Shown here piece after piece: positions 53,502 through 63,207 of a DNA stretch of 64,000 nucleotides. The stretch's first letter is position 1; each line of letters starts with the position of its first letter. The translations under genes and the position numbers were made by a program. The DNA comes from Agromyces sp. S2-1-8 (GTDB taxonomy: Bacteria; Actinomycetota; Actinomycetes; Actinomycetales; Microbacteriaceae). The notes below the pieces were generated by a model. That model did no database searches, was not told the DNA's origin, and saw only the letters and a program-made list of their open reading frames with translations. The stretch lies in the NCBI RefSeq assembly GCF_021129215.1, contig NZ_JAJOLP010000001.1, positions 2,852,001 to 2,916,000 on the forward strand. Reading direction: 5' to 3'.

Positions 53502-54908
53502 ATGTCGACGACCGACCCCGTGGGGCGACTCCGCTACGAGCACGGCACGGTCGCCGCGCGCGACTCCTACCGCGAGGCAGGGCGCGAGGCGCGGCAGCAT
53601 GCGAAGCGCTCGAGGCACGCGCGCTACGAACCACCCGAGCATCGCGACCCGCTCGGCATCATCGAGCGCCAGAACGCCGACCGGCTGCAGGCGCTCGTGC
53701 CGCTCCGCATGGCGCGCATGGCCGAGAGCCCATTCGCGTTCTTCCGCGGCACGGCCGCGCTGCAGGCGGCCGACCTGGCGAGCTCGATCGACACGGGCTT
53801 CTTCGTCGTCGCCTGCGGCGATGCGCACATCAGCAACTTCGGCGTCTTCGCCGCGCCCGACCGCAGCCTCGTGTTCGACCTGAACGACTTCGACGAGGCA
53901 TCGCTCGCCCCGTGGGAGTGGGACCTCAAGCGCCTGGCCACGAGCGTCGTGATCGGCGCCCGGTCGAACGGGTTCGACGACGACACCGGCCGCGAGGCGG
54001 CGGCTCACGCGGTCGCGGCCTACCGGCGAAGCATCCACCGCATGACCGACCTCTCCCCCGTCGAGCGGTTCTACCTCCGCGACCTCGGCAACCCCGCCGG
54101 CGGCAGGCACGCCAGTTCGCGTCTCGCGATCCGGCGCGTCGTGAAGGACGCGTCCAAGCGCACGTCCGAGCGGGTCGCGGCCAAGATCATGGATCGGGAT
54201 GCCTCGGGGGCGCCGTTCATCCGCGAGCAGCCGCCCACGCTGACCCACGTGCCCGCCGAGATCGAGGCGCGCCTGGGCGGCATCGTCGAGGACTACCTGC
54301 GCACCGTTCCGCCCGACGTCGCGATGCTCATGTCCCAGTACACGGCGACGGATGTCGCTCGCCGAGTCGTCGGCGTGGGCAGCGTCGGCACCCGGTGCTT
54401 CATCGTCGTCTTCGCCGGATCGCACGGCGACATCGTCATCCTGCAGGTGAAGGAGGCGGGCCGGTCGGTGCTCGACGAGTTCGGCGGACTGCGCGATCGC
54501 GAAGACCGGCCGCCGTCGGCCCGGATCGACGAACTCACGGGCGGCGCACGGGTGGTCACGCTGCAGCGGATCCTGCAGTCCACCTCCGACCTGTTCCTCG
54601 GGCACATCACCGTCGAGGGCCGGGGATACTACGTGCGCCAGTTCCGCGATCTGAACGCCTCGTTCGACCTCGCCGACCTCGATCGACCGGCGTTCTTCGA
54701 CTACGTCGAGGCCTGCGCGACGAAGCTCGCCCGTGCGCACTCCCAGAGCCCGCGAGCCGGGTTCATCGCCGGATACACGGGCCGGAGCAAACGGTTCGAC
54801 GCGGCGATCGCCGAGTGGTCGCTCGCGTACGCCGAGCAGTCGCGCGCCGACTACGAGGCCTTCTGCGCGGCGATCGAGGCCGGGCGGTTCCCGGTCGCCG
54901 AGCACTAG
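53502..54908 (+). CDS. DUF2252 family protein
   Basis: 468 aa. Kinase-like family of unknown function: QADRL-type N-terminus (IIERQNADRLQALVPLRMARMAESPFAFFRGTAALQAADLA), then VVACGDAHISNFGVFAAPDRSLVFDLNDFDEA resembling a phosphotransferase catalytic loop, and YYVRQFRDLNASFDLADL. ATG at 53502 has no strong ribosome site. Found widely in actinobacteria. Overlaps the convergent membrane protein by 4 bp at the end (CTAG). Confidence 0.87.
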   Translation: MSTTDPVGRLRYEHGTVAARDSYREAGREARQHAKRSRHARYEPPEHRDPLGIIERQNADRLQALVPLRMARMAESPFAFFRGTAALQAADLASSIDTGFFVVACGDAHISNFGVFAAPDRSLVFDLNDFDEASLAPWEWDLKRLATSVVIGARSNGFDDDTGREAAAHAVAAYRRSIHRMTDLSPVERFYLRDLGNPAGGRHASSRLAIRRVVKDASKRTSERVAAKIMDRDASGAPFIREQPPTLTHVPAEIEARLGGIVEDYLRTVPPDVAMLMSQYTATDVARRVVGVGSVGTRCFIVVFAGSHGDIVILQVKEAGRSVLDEFGGLRDREDRPPSARIDELTGGARVVTLQRILQSTSDLFLGHITVEGRGYYVRQFRDLNASFDLADLDRPAFFDYVEACATKLARAHSQSPRAGFIAGYTGRSKRFDAAIAEWSLAYAEQSRADYEAFCAAIEAGRFPVAEH

Positions 54909-55573
54909 AGGTACGTGCGCACCTCGTCCATGAACGCCGTCGGATCGTCGACCCAGATGCGCACCGCGTCGACGAGCTGCGCTCCCCCGGCGGCACCGTG
55001 CCCGGGCAGCAGCACCGGGGTGGGCCGCTCGAGCTCGATCTCGATGACGGTCTCGTTGTTGACGCGCAGCAGCAGCATCCGCGCGGCATCCGCACCGTCG
55101 CCCGTCTCGACGATCTTCGGGGACTTGGGCTCGTCGACGCGCAGTCGACGCGCCACCGAGGCGATGTCGTCCCATTGCAGCAGCACGTCGGTCTCGAGCC
55201 CGGCACGCACCCGGATGCCGGCCGGGCCGACCGTGTGCGGCCGGACGAGGTAGGCGCAGAGGAGCCCGAACATCCACGTGAGCCCCCAGATGCCGAGCAC
55301 GAGGAGGGGAATGCGCACGGCCGGCCAGCGATGCACGACGAGATCGAAGATCGGGATCTCCACCGCCGACAGCACGATGAAGATGATGAGCACCGTCAGC
55401 ACCGGCCGATGGTAGCCGAACCCCGCGCCGCCGCGCTCGATCGCGGGGCGCCGGGCGATGAAACGCCCGATGCTCGCGTAGATGGCGAGTTCCATTCGAA
55501 GCGCCCGCTTCACGACCTCCCAGGCGCCGCGCAGGCCGGAGGCCGCGCGGTCGGTGCCCACCGCGGTGCTCAC
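54905..55573 (-). CDS. Membrane protein of unknown function, coupled to MarR
   Basis: 222 aa. Two or three helices (PVLTVLIIFIVLSAVEIPIFDLVV; IPLLVLGIWGLTWMFGLLCAYLV) sit in the middle; the C-terminal 100 residues look PH-like (IRVRAGLETDVLLQWDDIASVARRL; LLLRVNNETVIEIELERP). GTG start overlaps the MarR stop by GTGA, so the two are one operon. Family not recognised by name. Confidence 0.78.
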   Translation of the reverse strand: MSTAVGTDRAASGLRGAWEVVKRALRMELAIYASIGRFIARRPAIERGGAGFGYHRPVLTVLIIFIVLSAVEIPIFDLVVHRWPAVRIPLLVLGIWGLTWMFGLLCAYLVRPHTVGPAGIRVRAGLETDVLLQWDDIASVARRLRVDEPKSPKIVETGDGADAARMLLLRVNNETVIEIELERPTPVLLPGHGAAGGAQLVDAVRIWVDDPTAFMDEVRTYL

Positions 55574-56031
55574 GACGCACCCGCCGGGCCGTCGGCCGCC
55601 TCCGCGACGAGGTCGCGGAGGCGCTCGGCGATGGCGGTGATGCCGCGCTCGAGCGCCGCCCGGTCGCCCGGCGCGACCGCGCCGAGCAGATCGGCCGTGA
55701 GGTCGGCATGCTCCTGCTGCATGTTCGCCATCAGTGTCGCTGCGGATGGCTCGAGCGAGACGACGATCGCCCGGCGATCATGCGGATGGGGCGAACGCAG
55801 GACGTATCCGCCCGCCTCGAGCGCATCGACGAGGCCCGTGACGTTGCGGGGGCTCACCTCGAGCCGGGCCGCGAGCGCGTGCTGGGTCGAGGGGCCGTTC
55901 GCCGCGAGATCCCAGAGCACCCGCACGCGCGAGGGCGTGAGCGGGGTGCCCGCGAACGCGCGCGCCATGTCCTTCTGGAAGAGTTCGCTCACCTCCAGGA
56001 GGCGGTCGAGCACGGTGATCTCGGGCGTCAT
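55570..56031 (-). CDS. MarR-family transcriptional regulator
   Basis: 153 aa. Winged helix: LFQKDMARAFAGTPLTPSRVRVLWDLAANGPSTQHALAARLEVSPRNVTGLVDALEAGGYVLRSPHPHDRRAIVVSLEPSA, with the DxRxxxVxLT-type wing. TAGACT lies 6 nt before the ATG (leaderless). An AT-rich imperfect inverted repeat (ATTGT...ACATT at about 56046-56060) just upstream could be its operator. It probably controls itself and the adjoining membrane protein gene. Confidence 0.9.
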   Translation of the reverse strand: MTPEITVLDRLLEVSELFQKDMARAFAGTPLTPSRVRVLWDLAANGPSTQHALAARLEVSPRNVTGLVDALEAGGYVLRSPHPHDRRAIVVSLEPSAATLMANMQQEHADLTADLLGAVAPGDRAALERGITAIAERLRDLVAEAADGPAGAS

Positions 56032-56109
56032 ATCGTGAGTCTACTGCATTGTTACCTACATTCACGATTCGCCGTGGCGATGTCGGTGGTGACCGCTAGC
56101 GTGGGCTCC

Positions 56110-56730
56110 ATGATGAGCGATCTGAGCGGTGAGCTCGAGCCGAATCCGCTACGCGTCGTGCCGGCGGGCGATGTCCCGTTCGCCGATGTCGAGGCCGTGT
56201 TCGGCACGAAGGGCGACCCCGCCCGGTGCTGGTGCCAGTGGTTCAAGCTCCCGCCCGCCGACTGGCGCACCGCGTCCCCCGACGACATGAGAGACCTCCT
56301 GCATCATCAGCTCGAGGCGTCCGGCACCGGTCCGGGCCTCCTCGCCTACGACGACGAGACCCCGGTCGGCTGGTGCGCCGTCGAGCCGCGGCCGAGGCTC
56401 CCCCGCTTGCAGCGCAGTCGCATCATCGCCGGTGCGACCCCCGAGCCCGATTTCGACGACGAGAGCGTCTGGGCCGTGTCGTGCTTCGTCGTCCCCCGTG
56501 AGTACCGCATGCGGGGCGTCGGTCGTGCGCTCGCCGTCGCCGCCGTCGACTACGCGCGCGCGAACGGCGCCCGCGTGCTCGAAGGGTACGCCATCGATCC
56601 GGCCGAGCGGGCGAAGACCCCTGCCGCCGACCTCTACCACGGCACCGTCTCGATGTTCGTCGACGCCGGTTTCAACGAGGTGGCGCGTCCGCGGTCCGAT
56701 CGCGCGATCATGCAACTCCAGCTCGACTGA
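56110..56730 (+). CDS. GNAT-family N-acetyltransferase
   Basis: 206 aa. The C-terminal half is the GNAT core: SVWAVSCFVVPREYRMRGVGRALAVAAVDYARANGARVLEGY; a CWCQWFKLP segment near the N-terminus is characteristic of a subgroup. TAGCGT lies 7 nt before the ATG (leaderless). Acceptor unknown. Confidence 0.87.
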   Translation: MMSDLSGELEPNPLRVVPAGDVPFADVEAVFGTKGDPARCWCQWFKLPPADWRTASPDDMRDLLHHQLEASGTGPGLLAYDDETPVGWCAVEPRPRLPRLQRSRIIAGATPEPDFDDESVWAVSCFVVPREYRMRGVGRALAVAAVDYARANGARVLEGYAIDPAERAKTPAADLYHGTVSMFVDAGFNEVARPRSDRAIMQLQLD

Positions 56731-56791
56731 GGCGGGGAAGGCGGGGCGAACCTGCCGGCATCGCGCGTGCGGGCGGCGCTACGATGACCTC

Positions 56792-57046
56792 ATGTTCTAC
56801 GGAATGGGTGGTTGGCACGTCCTCGTCATCTTCGGGGTGCTGCTCGTGTTCGCGCTGGTCGTCGCCGCGATCGTCGTCCCCATCGTGCTCGTCACCCGAC
56901 GCCAGGGCGCAGTCGACGACCGCGCCGCCGCGCTCCCACGGTCGGTCGAAGCGCGCCTCCGAGAGCTCGACGACCTGCGGAATCGCGGTGTCGTATCCCC
57001 GGGCGAGTACGAGGCCCAACGGGCGGCGATCATCCGCGAGCTCTGA
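56792..57046 (+). CDS. SHOCT-domain membrane protein
   Basis: 84 aa. One membrane helix (LVIFGVLLVFALVVAAIVVPIVLV) and a C-terminal SHOCT helix pair (VEARLRELDDLRNRGVVSPGEYEAQRAAIIREL). TACGAT lies 6 nt before the ATG (leaderless). Function unknown. Confidence 0.82.
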   Translation: MFYGMGGWHVLVIFGVLLVFALVVAAIVVPIVLVTRRQGAVDDRAAALPRSVEARLRELDDLRNRGVVSPGEYEAQRAAIIREL

Positions 57047-57059
57047 TCGAGCCCACGCG

Positions 57060-57968
57060 TCAGTCACCGACGCGCTCGAACACCCGCGCGCGCACGTGCA
57101 GCTCGTCGATCGCCGCGGGCAGCCCGCGCAACCGAGCGGCAGCCTCGGCCTGCACAGCCGCCGCGAGCTCGCGGTATGCGGCGATCGACGCCTGGCCACC
57201 GCCACCATCGCCACCGTCGCCGTCGCCGCCGATGGCGGCGAGATCGTCGGCGAACAGGCATGCATCCCGATGCGCGCCCAGCAGGTCCTGCACCGCCTCC
57301 GCCGCGACCGAGACGGCCCGCGCCTCATCGCCGAACACCGGCACCGGCCCGTCGGTCACGGCGTCCACGGCGTAACGCAGTCGTCGCGCGGCTCGGCGAA
57401 GGCGATGCAGCGATGCGAGGTCGCTTCCTGCCCGTGCCCATGCCCGTCTCACGCGCGCTGCCTCCGCCACGAGCGGCCCGGCCAGCCCCACCTCGAGCGC
57501 CGCCCGGGTCTCGGGCGCGCCGCGCCGCGCCGGCGCCTGGGCGGCGAGGAACCCATCGATCGGCGCCGCCATCGGACCGCCGGAGCGGAGCCCCGCGACG
57601 AGTCGCGCATGCGCACGTCGGTGCCGGGCTCGGACGTCGTCGACGAGTCGCCTCCGCATCGCGGCGGGCACCCGGGCATCGAGGCGCGCCTCCGCCTGGG
57701 CGACCCGAACCTCGAGATCCCGCACGCGGCCGAGCACATCGCCGAGCCCGGCGAGTTCGTCGCGAACGTGAGCGACCTCGGCGCGGTCGAACAGCCTCCG
57801 GTACGCGGCGAGCACGCTGCGAATCCGGCGGACGAGCACTCTCGCCTGGTGCACCGCGTCGTGTTCGTCAGCGGACACCGCCGGAGCGAGCGCCGAGAGC
57901 CGGGCCGAATACTCCGCGAGGGCTGCGATGACGACCGCGCGCGCCCGGCCGGAGGCATCCTCATGCAT
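57060..57968 (-). CDS. CHAD-domain protein
   Basis: 302 aa of Ala/Arg-rich helices with the conserved-histidine alpha-helical domain: DEHDAVHQARVLVRRIRSVLAAYRRLF, LGRVRDLEVRVAQAEARLDA, SLHRLRRAARRLRYAVDAV, with basic residues placed to bind polyphosphate. The ATG at 57968 overlaps the DUF167 3' end by 8 bp. A GDGDGGDGGGG linker interrupts the last helices. Polyphosphate binding is family knowledge, not shown here. Confidence 0.88.
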   Translation of the reverse strand: MHEDASGRARAVVIAALAEYSARLSALAPAVSADEHDAVHQARVLVRRIRSVLAAYRRLFDRAEVAHVRDELAGLGDVLGRVRDLEVRVAQAEARLDARVPAAMRRRLVDDVRARHRRAHARLVAGLRSGGPMAAPIDGFLAAQAPARRGAPETRAALEVGLAGPLVAEAARVRRAWARAGSDLASLHRLRRAARRLRYAVDAVTDGPVPVFGDEARAVSVAAEAVQDLLGAHRDACLFADDLAAIGGDGDGGDGGGGQASIAAYRELAAAVQAEAAARLRGLPAAIDELHVRARVFERVGD

Positions 57969-58209
57969 CGGGCGCCCCGAGGTCGACCCGCACCCGCTTG
58001 ACGCGCGCGGTCGCGCCGCGCACGATCTCGACGTCGCGCTTCGGCACGCCGAAGTGCGACGCGATCGCCGCGACGACGCCGGCGTTCGCCGCACCGTCGA
58101 CGGCGCGCTCGCGCACGAAGACGGTCAGCGACGCCGCCGGGTCGTCGTCGGTCGCCTCGACGAGCGGACCCTTGCGACTGCCGGGCTTCACCCGGACGGT
58201 GACCTCCAT
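57961..58209 (-). CDS. DUF167 family protein
   Basis: 82 aa: VTVRVKPGSRKGPLVEATDDDPAASLTVFVRERAVDGAANAGVVAAIASHFGVPKRDVEIVRGATARVKRVRV is the full DUF167 (YggU) domain with the lysine/arginine ends. ATG at 58209. Role unknown; often near yggS/pyrroline genes, but not here. It is cotranscribed with the CHAD gene. Confidence 0.9.
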   Translation of the reverse strand: MEVTVRVKPGSRKGPLVEATDDDPAASLTVFVRERAVDGAANAGVVAAIASHFGVPKRDVEIVRGATARVKRVRVDLGAPDA

Positions 58210-58233
58210 GGGCCGCTCCCCGTGCCGCCGACG

Positions 58234-59760
58234 CTAGCGCTGGCGGCGTTCGCGCACGCGCATGTTCACGACGATCGGCGTGCCCTCGAAGCCGTAGACC
58301 TCGCGCAGGCGCCGCTGGATGAAGCGGCGGTAGCCCGGGTCGAGGAACCCCGTCGTGAACAGCACGAATGTCGGCGGGCGGCTGCCCGCCTGGGTGCCGA
58401 ACAGGATGCGCGGCTGCTTGCCGCCGCGCACCGGATGGGGGTGCTCCTGGGTGAGCTCGGTGAGGAAGGCGTTGAACTTGCCGGTCGGGACACGGGTGTC
58501 CCAACCCTCGAGCGCGGTCTCGAGCGCGGGGACGAGCTTCTCGAGATGACGGCCGGTGCGCGCCGAGATGTTCACCCGGGGCGCCCACGTCACGTGGTGC
58601 AGGTCCTGCTCGATCTCCCGCTCGAGGTAACGGCGGCGGTCGTCGTCGAGCTGGTCCCACTTGTTGTAGGCGAGCACGAGCGCACGACCCGACTCGAGCA
58701 CGAGGTCGATGATGCGCACGTCCTGCTCGGAGATCGGCTGCGTCACATCGAGCAGCACGACCGCGACCTCGGCCTTCTCGAGGGCGGCCTGCGTGCGCAG
58801 CGACGCGTAGAAGTCGGCGCCCTGCTGCAGGTGCACCCTGCGGCGGATGCCCGCCGTGTCCACGAACCGCCAGATCTTTCCGCCGAGCTCGATCTGCTCG
58901 TCGACGGGATCGCGCGTGGTGCCGGCCAGGTCGTTGACGACCACCCGCTCCTCGCCTGCGGCCTTGTTGAGCAGCGAGCTCTTGCCGACATTCGGCCGGC
59001 CGACGATGGCGACCCGGCGGGGGCCGCCGAACTCCTCCTTCGCGACCGCAGAGACCTGCGGCAGCACCTTGAAGACCTGCTCGAGCATGTCGGCCACGCC
59101 GCGGCCGTGCAACGCGGAGACCGGATACGGCTCACCGAGTCCGAGGTTCCACAACGCAGCGGCCTCGGGCTCCTGGCGGGCGTCGTCGACCTTGTTCGCG
59201 ACGAGGAAGACGGGCTTCTTCGTCTTGCGCAGCAGGCGCACCACGTGCTCGTCGGTCGCAGTGGCGCCGACGGTCGCGTCGACGACGAAGAGCACGACGT
59301 CGCAGAGGTCGATCGCGACCTCGGCCTGGGCTGCGACCGAGGCGTCGATGCCCCTCGCGTCGGGCTCCCAGCCGCCGGTGTCGACGAGCGTGAAACGACG
59401 ATCGAGGTATTCGCCCTTGTACGAGACGCGGTCACGGGTGACGCCGGGGGTGTCCTCGACGACGGCCTCGCGGCGACCGAGGATGCGGTTCACGAGCGCC
59501 GACTTGCCGACGTTCGGGCGACCGACGATCGCGATGACCGGAAGGGCGGGCAGGTATCGGATGCCCTCCTCGCCCTCCTCCGAGAGCTCGAGCACCTCGA
59601 GGTCGTCGTCGTCGAGCTCGTAGTCGCTGAGGCCCGAGCGCAGGGCTGCCGCCCGCTGCTCGGCGAGCTCGTCGTCGACGTCGGCGAGCCGCTCGGCCAG
59701 GCCGTCGTCCGCGACGTCGCCGTACTCGTCGCGCAGGTTCTCGTCGCGCTGGTCGGTCAT
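58234..59760 (-). CDS. der: Ribosome-assembly GTPase Der (EngA)
   Basis: 508-aa tandem-GTPase needed for 50S maturation. Two G domains with [12 protein letters not shown]-type P-loops ([20 protein letters not shown] and [20 protein letters not shown]), DTGG ([17 protein letters not shown]), NKxD (VANKVDD; YNKWDQL), and a C-terminal KH-like domain. An acidic N-terminal extension of about 70 residues precedes the first G domain, common in actinobacteria. AGGAGA before the ATG at 59760. Confidence 0.96.
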   Translation of the reverse strand: MTDQRDENLRDEYGDVADDGLAERLADVDDELAEQRAAALRSGLSDYELDDDDLEVLELSEEGEEGIRYLPALPVIAIVGRPNVGKSALVNRILGRREAVVEDTPGVTRDRVSYKGEYLDRRFTLVDTGGWEPDARGIDASVAAQAEVAIDLCDVVLFVVDATVGATATDEHVVRLLRKTKKPVFLVANKVDDARQEPEAAALWNLGLGEPYPVSALHGRGVADMLEQVFKVLPQVSAVAKEEFGGPRRVAIVGRPNVGKSSLLNKAAGEERVVVNDLAGTTRDPVDEQIELGGKIWRFVDTAGIRRRVHLQQGADFYASLRTQAALEKAEVAVVLLDVTQPISEQDVRIIDLVLESGRALVLAYNKWDQLDDDRRRYLEREIEQDLHHVTWAPRVNISARTGRHLEKLVPALETALEGWDTRVPTGKFNAFLTELTQEHPHPVRGGKQPRILFGTQAGSRPPTFVLFTTGFLDPGYRRFIQRRLREVYGFEGTPIVVNMRVRERRQR

Positions 59761-59893
59761 GCTGTCTCCTGGAAAGATCGTGGGCGCGAATGCGCGCGGC
59801 TACCAGTCTGCCGTATGCCGGCTGGGAACTCGGGATGCCGCCGCGGTCTCCCGCGTGACGGGGCGGTCGCGGGAACGACCGGATCGGGCCTCG

Positions 59894-60571
59894 TCAGGCG
59901 CGGGCCTCGACGACCGCGATCATCGCGTCGACGGTCTGGTCGAAGTCGAGTTCGGTCGAGTCGACGGTCGTGACGCCCTCGGCGGCGGTCATGAACTCGA
60001 CCACCTTCGAGTCGGCGGCGTCGCGCTTGCGCATGGCCTCGCCGACGGCATCGACCGAGCTGCCGATGAGCTCGGCGGCGCGCCTGGCCATCCGCACCTC
60101 CTCGGAGGCCGTGAGCAGCACGCGCACCGGCGCGTCGGGGGCGACGACGGTCGTGATGTCGCGACCCTCGACGACGATGCCGGGGCGCACCTCGGCGGTC
60201 ATGATCGACCGGAACAGCTCGATGAGGTGCGTGCGCACCTCCGGCACACGGGCGACACGGCTCACGACAGCCGAGATCTGCGGGTCGCGGATCGCCTCGG
60301 TCACGTCGGTCGCTCCGACGTGCACGCGGTATCCGGCCGGGTCGGTGCCGATGCGGTAGTCGAAGCTCGCGAGGCACGCGACGACGGAGTCCGCGTCGTC
60401 GGTGTCCACGCCCGACGCCTCGACGTGCCAGGCGAACGCGCGATACGCCGCGCCGGTGTCGAGGAATCCGTACCCGAGTCGCTTGGCGACGGCTTTCGAC
60501 ACGCTCGACTTGCCGCTGCCGGCGGGGCCATCGACGGCGACGACGACGGGGATCTCCACGGATGCCTCCAT
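59894..60571 (-). CDS. cmk: Cytidylate kinase
   Basis: 225-aa kinase converting (d)CMP to (d)CDP. P-loop [37 protein letters not shown]-binding region [48 protein letters not shown] at 60571. Order cmk-der is conserved in actinobacteria. Confidence 0.95.
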   Translation of the reverse strand: MEASVEIPVVVAVDGPAGSGKSSVSKAVAKRLGYGFLDTGAAYRAFAWHVEASGVDTDDADSVVACLASFDYRIGTDPAGYRVHVGATDVTEAIRDPQISAVVSRVARVPEVRTHLIELFRSIMTAEVRPGIVVEGRDITTVVAPDAPVRVLLTASEEVRMARRAAELIGSSVDAVGEAMRKRDAADSKVVEFMTAAEGVTTVDSTELDFDQTVDAMIAVVEARA

Positions 60572-60592
60572 TTGGTGGTGGTTCGGGCCGGC

Positions 60593-61675
60593 TCAGCCGG
60601 CGATGCGCCAGCCGCGCTCGGCCAGCTCATGGGTCAGTCGGTCGGCTGCCTCGGGCACGACCTGCACTTCTGCGAGGCCGACCTGTCGTCCAGGCGAGTG
60701 CTCGAGCCGCAGGTCTTCGAGGTTGACGCCGATCTCGCCGATCTCGGCGAGCAGCCGCGCCAACTGGCCCGGCCGGTCGTCAACCATGACGACGACGGTC
60801 GTGAAGCGCTTGTCGGTGCCGTGCTTGCCCGGCAGGCGCGAGACGCCGGTGTTGCCACCGGTCAACTCCTCGGCGACGCGGCGCCGGGCGCCGGGTGCCG
60901 CCGGATCGCCGAGCGCGTCGATGAAGCGGTCGAGGTCGTCGCGGAAGGCGACGAGGATGTCGCGGACGGGCGCCGAGTTCGCGCCGAGGATCTGCACCCA
61001 GAGGTCGGGGTCGCTCGCGGCGATGCGGGTGACGTCGCGCACGCCCTGCCCTGCAAGCCCGAGCGCCGCATTGGGCGCGTCGATGAACCGGCGGGCCATG
61101 ACGCTCGCCACGACCTGCGGCACGTGCGAGATGAGGGCAACCCCGCGGTCGTGCTCGTCCGGGGTCATTTCGACGAGGGTCGCCCCGAGGTCGAGGATCA
61201 GGTCGTCGATCGCCCCGGCGCGCTGGTAGCTGATCGCGTCGTGCGCGGCGACGACCCAGGGCCGGCCCGCGAAGAGGTCGGCTCGGGCGGCGAGCGGGCC
61301 GCCGCGTTCGCGCCCGGCGAGCGGATGCGAGCCGATGTACCGCGAGACGTCGGCGCCGCGGTCGACGAGTTCGTCGAGGATCCCGGCCTTCACGCTCGCG
61401 ACGTCGGTCACGATCGCGTCGGGGAACGCCGCGAGCTCGTCGGCGACGACGCGCGCCGTCACGTCGGGCGGCACCGCGACCACGATGAGCTGGGGCGCGT
61501 CGTCGGGCCGGGCGGGACGCCCGGCGCCGAGATCGGTCGCGATCGCCACGTGCGTCGGCGAGGCGTCGGCGAGGATCACGTCGAGGCCTCGGCCCCGCAG
61601 CCCCAGTGCGACGCTCGTGCCGAGCAGGCCGGCACCGACGACGCGCACCGGGCCGGTGAGCCGCGATTCGACCAC
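60593..61675 (-). CDS. tyrA: Prephenate dehydrogenase with C-terminal ACT domain
   Basis: 360-aa NAD-dependent enzyme of tyrosine synthesis. Rossmann loop VRVVGAGLLGTSVALGLRGRGL; HPLAGRERGGP substrate motif with the catalytic histidine; GVALISHVPQVVASVMARR. The last 80 residues (TTVVVMVDDRPGQLARLLAEIGEIGVNLEDLR) are an ACT domain for feedback control. GTG at 61675 lies 1 bp after the rluB stop, with GAGAGGGG upstream. Confidence 0.93.
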   Translation of the reverse strand: MVESRLTGPVRVVGAGLLGTSVALGLRGRGLDVILADASPTHVAIATDLGAGRPARPDDAPQLIVVAVPPDVTARVVADELAAFPDAIVTDVASVKAGILDELVDRGADVSRYIGSHPLAGRERGGPLAARADLFAGRPWVVAAHDAISYQRAGAIDDLILDLGATLVEMTPDEHDRGVALISHVPQVVASVMARRFIDAPNAALGLAGQGVRDVTRIAASDPDLWVQILGANSAPVRDILVAFRDDLDRFIDALGDPAAPGARRRVAEELTGGNTGVSRLPGKHGTDKRFTTVVVMVDDRPGQLARLLAEIGEIGVNLEDLRLEHSPGRQVGLAEVQVVPEAADRLTHELAERGWRIAG

Positions 61676-61676
61676 G

Positions 61677-62456
61677 TCAGTGCCCCTCTCGGGCGGGTGC
61701 GCCGCCACCTGCGGCCCTGGCGATGGTGAGCAGCCGGCCGCGTTCGTCCTTCGTCAGCTCCCGCAGCTGACCGGCCTTCAGTGTACCGAGGTGCAGGGGG
61801 CCGAACTGGCGACGCACGAGGTCGACGACCGGGTGGCCGACCGCCTTCAGCATGCGACGCACGATGCGGTTCTTGCCCGAGTGCAGGGTGATCTCGACGA
61901 TCGTGTGCTTGTCGTCGCCCTGCGTCTGCAGGATCTTCGCGCGATCGGCCTTGATCGGGCCGTCGTCCAGCTCGATGCCCTGCTTGAGTCGCTGCAGCGT
62001 CTGCGGGGTGAGCCGGCCGCGCACCTTCGCGACGTAGGTCTTCTCGACCCCGAACGACGGGTGCGCGAGCACGTGCGCGAGCTCGCCGTCGTTCGTGAGC
62101 ACGAGCAGGCCGCTCGTCTCGGCGTCGAGCCGGCCGACGTTGTAGACGCGCTCCTCGAGGTCGTCGGTGAACCGGCGGAGGTCGGGGCGCCCCTGCTCGT
62201 CGCGCATCGACGAGACGACGCCCGTCGGCTTGTTGAGCATGTAGTAGCGCTTCGCGGTGTCGAGCTGCACGGCGACGCCGTCGACCGAGACGAGGTCGCT
62301 CTCGGGGTCGATTCGCGTGCCGAGCTCGGTGACGATGCGGCCGTTCACCTCGATGCGTCCCGCGAGGATGTACTCCTCGACGACGCGCCGGCTCGCAACG
62401 CCGGCGGCGGCGAGCACCTTCTGCAGGCGCACGCCTGCGACATCCGATTCAGCCAT
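61677..62456 (-). CDS. rluB: 23S rRNA pseudouridine synthase RluB family
   Basis: 259 aa. N-terminal S4 domain (VRLQKVLAAAGVASRRVVEEYILAGRIEVNGRIVTELGTRI), then the RsuA/RluB catalytic loop GRLDAETSGLLVLTNDG (catalytic Asp), and HSGKNRIVRRMLKAVGHPVVDLVRRQFGPL. ATG at 62456 overlaps the scpB 3' end by 8 bp. Exact target (U2605) is inferred from the RluB group. Confidence 0.93.
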   Translation of the reverse strand: MAESDVAGVRLQKVLAAAGVASRRVVEEYILAGRIEVNGRIVTELGTRIDPESDLVSVDGVAVQLDTAKRYYMLNKPTGVVSSMRDEQGRPDLRRFTDDLEERVYNVGRLDAETSGLLVLTNDGELAHVLAHPSFGVEKTYVAKVRGRLTPQTLQRLKQGIELDDGPIKADRAKILQTQGDDKHTIVEITLHSGKNRIVRRMLKAVGHPVVDLVRRQFGPLHLGTLKAGQLRELTKDERGRLLTIARAAGGGAPAREGH

Positions 62457-63207
62457 CGAGGTCGAATCCTCCCTGTCCGTCGTCGAGCAGCGGCGAGATC
62501 GGCGGCAGCTCGTCGAGTGAGTTGATGCCGAGGTTGGTGAGCAGCAACTCGGTCGTGCCGTAGAGGATCGCCCCGGTCTCGGGGTCGGTGTCGACCTCGG
62601 TGACGAGCCCACGGCCGAGCAGCGTGCGCACGACCGAGTCGACGTTGACGGCCCGGATCGACGCGACCTGCGAGCGTGAGATCGGCTGCTTGTAGGCGAT
62701 CACCGACAGCGTCTCGAGCGCGGCCTGCGAGAGCCGCGTCGACGACTGGGTCACCACGAAGTCGGTGACGAGGGCGTCGTACTCGCCGCGCACGTAGAAC
62801 CGCCAGCCGCCGCCGACCTCGCGGAGCTCGAAGGCGCGACGGATGCCTCGTGCCGTCGCCTCCTCGGCGGCGAGGTCCGTGCGCGGCTCGCCCGACGCGG
62901 CGCCGCCGTCGTAGTCGTCGCGCAGTCGTGCGATCGAGGCGCGCACCTCGGCGACCGGACGGGCGACCGCAGCCGCGAGGTGGACGACGCTCTGCGGCTC
63001 GTCGGCGATGAACAGGATCGCCTCGATCGCGCGGTCGAGGTCGAGGCGTGGCTGGCCGGGCACATCGAGCGGGGTCGCCACCGACAGTTCGGGGCCGTCG
63101 TCGGCAGAGTGAGGAGCCAACGGCGTCGGCGATTCCTGGCCGTCGCCGGACACGGCGGGCGGCGCCGACTCGACGCCCTCCTCCGCGTGCGTGGTCTCAT
63201 TCGTCAT
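62449..63207 (-). CDS. scpB: Segregation and condensation protein ScpB
   Basis: 252-aa SMC partner. Acidic N-terminus of about 60 residues, then two winged helices: LDRAIEAILFIADEPQSVVHLAAAVARPVAEVRASIARLRDDY and RLSQAALETLSVIAYKQPISRSQVASIRAVNVDSVVRTLLGRGLVTEVDTDPETGAILYGTTELLLTNLGI. Overlaps scpA by 11 bp and rluB by 8 bp. Confidence 0.94.
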   Translation of the reverse strand: MTNETTHAEEGVESAPPAVSGDGQESPTPLAPHSADDGPELSVATPLDVPGQPRLDLDRAIEAILFIADEPQSVVHLAAAVARPVAEVRASIARLRDDYDGGAASGEPRTDLAAEEATARGIRRAFELREVGGGWRFYVRGEYDALVTDFVVTQSSTRLSQAALETLSVIAYKQPISRSQVASIRAVNVDSVVRTLLGRGLVTEVDTDPETGAILYGTTELLLTNLGINSLDELPPISPLLDDGQGGFDLDG